A stretch of DNA of 6,960 nucleotides from Sulfitobacter sp. Its GTDB lineage: Bacteria; Pseudomonadota; Alphaproteobacteria; Rhodobacterales; Rhodobacteraceae. Positions 5,448-6,960 of this stretch are shown here, piece by piece (position 1 is the stretch's first letter; every line of letters begins with the position of its first letter). Position numbers and translations under genes: made by a program. The stretch is taken from the NCBI GenBank assembly GCA_024636395.1, contig JAGXHD010000205.1, positions 1 to 6,960 of the forward strand, in the 5' to 3' direction. The notes beneath the pieces are model-generated. The model was given only the letters and a program-made list of their open reading frames with translations, made no database searches and was not told the DNA's origin.

Positions 5448-6960
5448 ATGCACCTCGATGCGTACCTATACCGTTCACGACACAGCATCTTCTACTTTCG
5501 CTGGCCTCTTCCCAAAGCCCCAGACAGCGCAAATCGTGCTTCCATTCGCCTCTCGTTAGGAACACGGTGCCCCAAACTTGCAGGTCAACTCGCTCGCCAT
5601 CTTGCATCATGCGGTGATGTCCTGCGCCATAGTAAGGCTCTGTCCAATATGCGTCATGACGAACTCAGGGGCTTGATCCACCAATTCTTCAAAAAAGCAC
5701 TGTTGCGCCAGACCGACAGGCTCAATGCGAATGGACCGATGTCCGAGCTTGAGCTTGCGCCCGTTGAGGCCGCACAGAAGCTCGCTGAGGCGTCAGATGA
5801 AGAGTTCTGGGACATCCTCCACCCAGAGGGCGCAGAGGGCTTCCTGCGGCAATTCTGCGAGGCCAGCGGCATTCTTCAATCCGAAGCCATCGAGAACCCG
5901 GCTAGAGTGCAGCGCGAGTACAAACTGGCCTATCGCGACATGCTTCGGGCGTGGGAAACGAACCGACTGTCATTGGAAAATTACGACTACGCAGAGAGGG
6001 AAACCATAGCACTTTCAGCGAGCGAGATTACAAGTACAGCATCATCATCGCTGACGTTACATCAGGCAATCGATGAGTACACCTATGAGGCTAAACGCGC
6101 AGGCACAACGCGAGCCGCGACATTGGCCAAGAAAGTGACCAACCTTGGCATACTCACTGAATTGTTTGGCCCAGACCGATTGTTGGCATCCCTCACCAAG
6201 CAAGATGCACAGCATGCAAAGCAGACCTTGCTTGAGCTACCAGCCAATCGAAACAAGATGCCGACAACCCGTGGCCTTTCACTGCTAGAGGCCGTGAAAG
6301 TTCGGGACGTCGCTAAAGTCACCACAGTTACCATCGACGGGTATATCAGCACCTTCCAAACCTTCTTTGACTGGGCAGAAAAGAATGGGCATGCATCGGC
6401 TAACCTTTTCAAGGGAATGCGCGTTGGCAAGTCCAACAGCTGGGGCGCACCGAAACGGAAAGCATTCGACCAAGATGCCTTGAAGGCCGTCTACCTTGAG
6501 ATTACCGAAAACAGTCTTGGCTTGGTTCGTATGGACAGCCACAAGTGGGCCACACTGATTGCAATGTTTAGCGGGGCAAGACTAAACGAAGTTTGTCAAA
6601 TGGAGTTGGCCGACATCCAACTAGAAAACGGTATATGGTTCTTCAACCTGCTTGACGAAGGTGACACTAACAAACGCTTCAAGTCAGGTGCAGCCCTACG
6701 CAAAGTACCCATCCACAACGAGTTGCTGAGACTGGGTTTTCTTGATTATCACGCGACGATGGCGGATCGACATGGTACGAGGCTGTTTCCAGACTATTCT
6801 TACTGCATTAAGAATGGGTACGGACGTTCGCTGTCTCGATGGTTTAACGGTACTTTGACGCCTGCCTTGGGTATCAAATCCAAGCACCACGTCTTTCACG
6901 GATTTCGCCATACAATGATAACGCGTTTGGCGCAGGCCGACGTTGAAGAACCTATATACC
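5448..6960 (+). CDS. Tyrosine recombinase/integrase with DUF6538-like N-terminus, 3' end missing
   Basis: The frame is open from ATG 5448 to the window edge, 504 residues so far. An in-frame stop at 5436 makes 5448 the first possible start, and GAGG (5437-5440) lies 7 bases upstream. Residues 1-60 (LYRSRHSIFYFRWPLP, then SIRLSLGTRCPKLAGQLARH) resemble the DUF6538 head of many island integrases. About 200-325 is the SAM-like core-binding domain, ending in FFDWAEKNGHASANLFKGM. The catalytic domain starts near 339 and shows Arg378 in SGARLNEVCQM, a likely Lys412 in RFKSGAALRKVPIH, and His484-Gly-Phe-Arg487 followed by His488. The nucleophilic Tyr is expected some 30 residues further on, past the end. 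It would catalyse integration and excision at the tRNA-Ala site. Composition differs from the genes to the left. Whether the 3' end is intact cannot be seen. Confidence 0.92.
   Translation, partial: MHLDAYLYRSRHSIFYFRWPLPKAPDSANRASIRLSLGTRCPKLAGQLARHLASCGDVLRHSKALSNMRHDELRGLIHQFFKKALLRQTDRLNANGPMSELELAPVEAAQKLAEASDEEFWDILHPEGAEGFLRQFCEASGILQSEAIENPARVQREYKLAYRDMLRAWETNRLSLENYDYAERETIALSASEITSTASSSLTLHQAIDEYTYEAKRAGTTRAATLAKKVTNLGILTELFGPDRLLASLTKQDAQHAKQTLLELPANRNKMPTTRGLSLLEAVKVRDVAKVTTVTIDGYISTFQTFFDWAEKNGHASANLFKGMRVGKSNSWGAPKRKAFDQDALKAVYLEITENSLGLVRMDSHKWATLIAMFSGARLNEVCQMELADIQLENGIWFFNLLDEGDTNKRFKSGAALRKVPIHNELLRLGFLDYHATMADRHGTRLFPDYSYCIKNGYGRSLSRWFNGTLTPALGIKSKHHVFHGFRHTMITRLAQADVEEPIY

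Larger units (their letters stand above)
5383..6960 (+). mobile_element. Left end of an integrated element (island, ICE or prophage), partial
   Basis: Directly after the tRNA the sequence becomes less GC-rich and uses codons rare in the host block (ATA, TTA, CTA, AGA). The first gene is a tyrosine recombinase pointing away from the tRNA. This is the standard structure of a tRNA-integrated element. The other end and any cargo lie beyond 6960, so its type cannot be told. Confidence 0.7.

Noticed and set aside
5205..5617. Two + strand frames spanning the tRNA
   Set aside because: The translation through the tRNA (LAQLGERLHG and ISSAGRAPAW) is the familiar artefact of translating tRNA genes.
6083..6911. 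Three - strand frames at the right end
   Set aside because: All lie antisense to the integrase, whose catalytic residues are in the + frame.
1..6960. CRISPR array, insertion sequence or rRNA
   Set aside because: No regularly spaced repeats, no transposase or terminal inverted repeats and no rRNA-like segments were seen.

Overview
The window looks like an alphaproteobacterial chromosome, most likely Rhodobacterales (Roseobacter/Rhodobacter group). The evidence is a GC-rich sequence, an Mcl1-type malyl-CoA lyase, a TIGR02300/FYDLN-acid protein with the SPYTG variant and long acidic tail seen in that order, and ordinary alphaproteobacterial housekeeping genes.

Layout. Positions 1-515 hold the C-terminal half of an L-malyl-CoA/beta-methylmalyl-CoA lyase (+), closed by a hairpin terminator that can serve both strands. 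Facing it is a 43-codon membrane microprotein (584-715, -) with a good ribosome binding site. A rightward block follows: a LysE-family exporter (920-1513), accA (1575-2537, acetyl-CoA carboxylase carboxyltransferase alpha) and a small CX5R protein phosphatase (2585-3031) that is probably co-transcribed with accA. Convergent to it lies a leftward group: a GntR/FCD regulator (3069-3719) with a perfect palindrome over its putative promoter and apparently a leaderless start, a short hypothetical ORF (3754-3924), and a YgjP-type zinc metallopeptidase (4036-4722). The FYDLN-acid gene (4846-5175, +) is divergent from the peptidase. A tRNA-Ala(GGC) gene lies at 5307-5382.

Right of the tRNA the sequence changes character: GC falls, codons such as ATA, TTA and CTA become common, and a tyrosine recombinase starts 66 bases after the tRNA end and runs off the window still open. 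This is the classic junction of an integrated element (genomic island, ICE or prophage) inserted in the 3' end of a tRNA gene. The recombinase has the Arg, Lys and His-x-x-Arg catalytic residues; its nucleophilic Tyr lies beyond the window. A 7-bp inverted repeat sits over its ribosome binding site.

The host genes are mostly ordinary metabolism (acyl-CoA lyase, fatty-acid synthesis entry, amino-acid export) with no obvious single pathway. No clear undescribed multi-gene system is visible. The points worth a second look are the two unlisted small ORFs, the GntR operator/promoter overlap, the upstream start of the phosphatase, and the element entering at the tRNA, whose cargo is outside the window.
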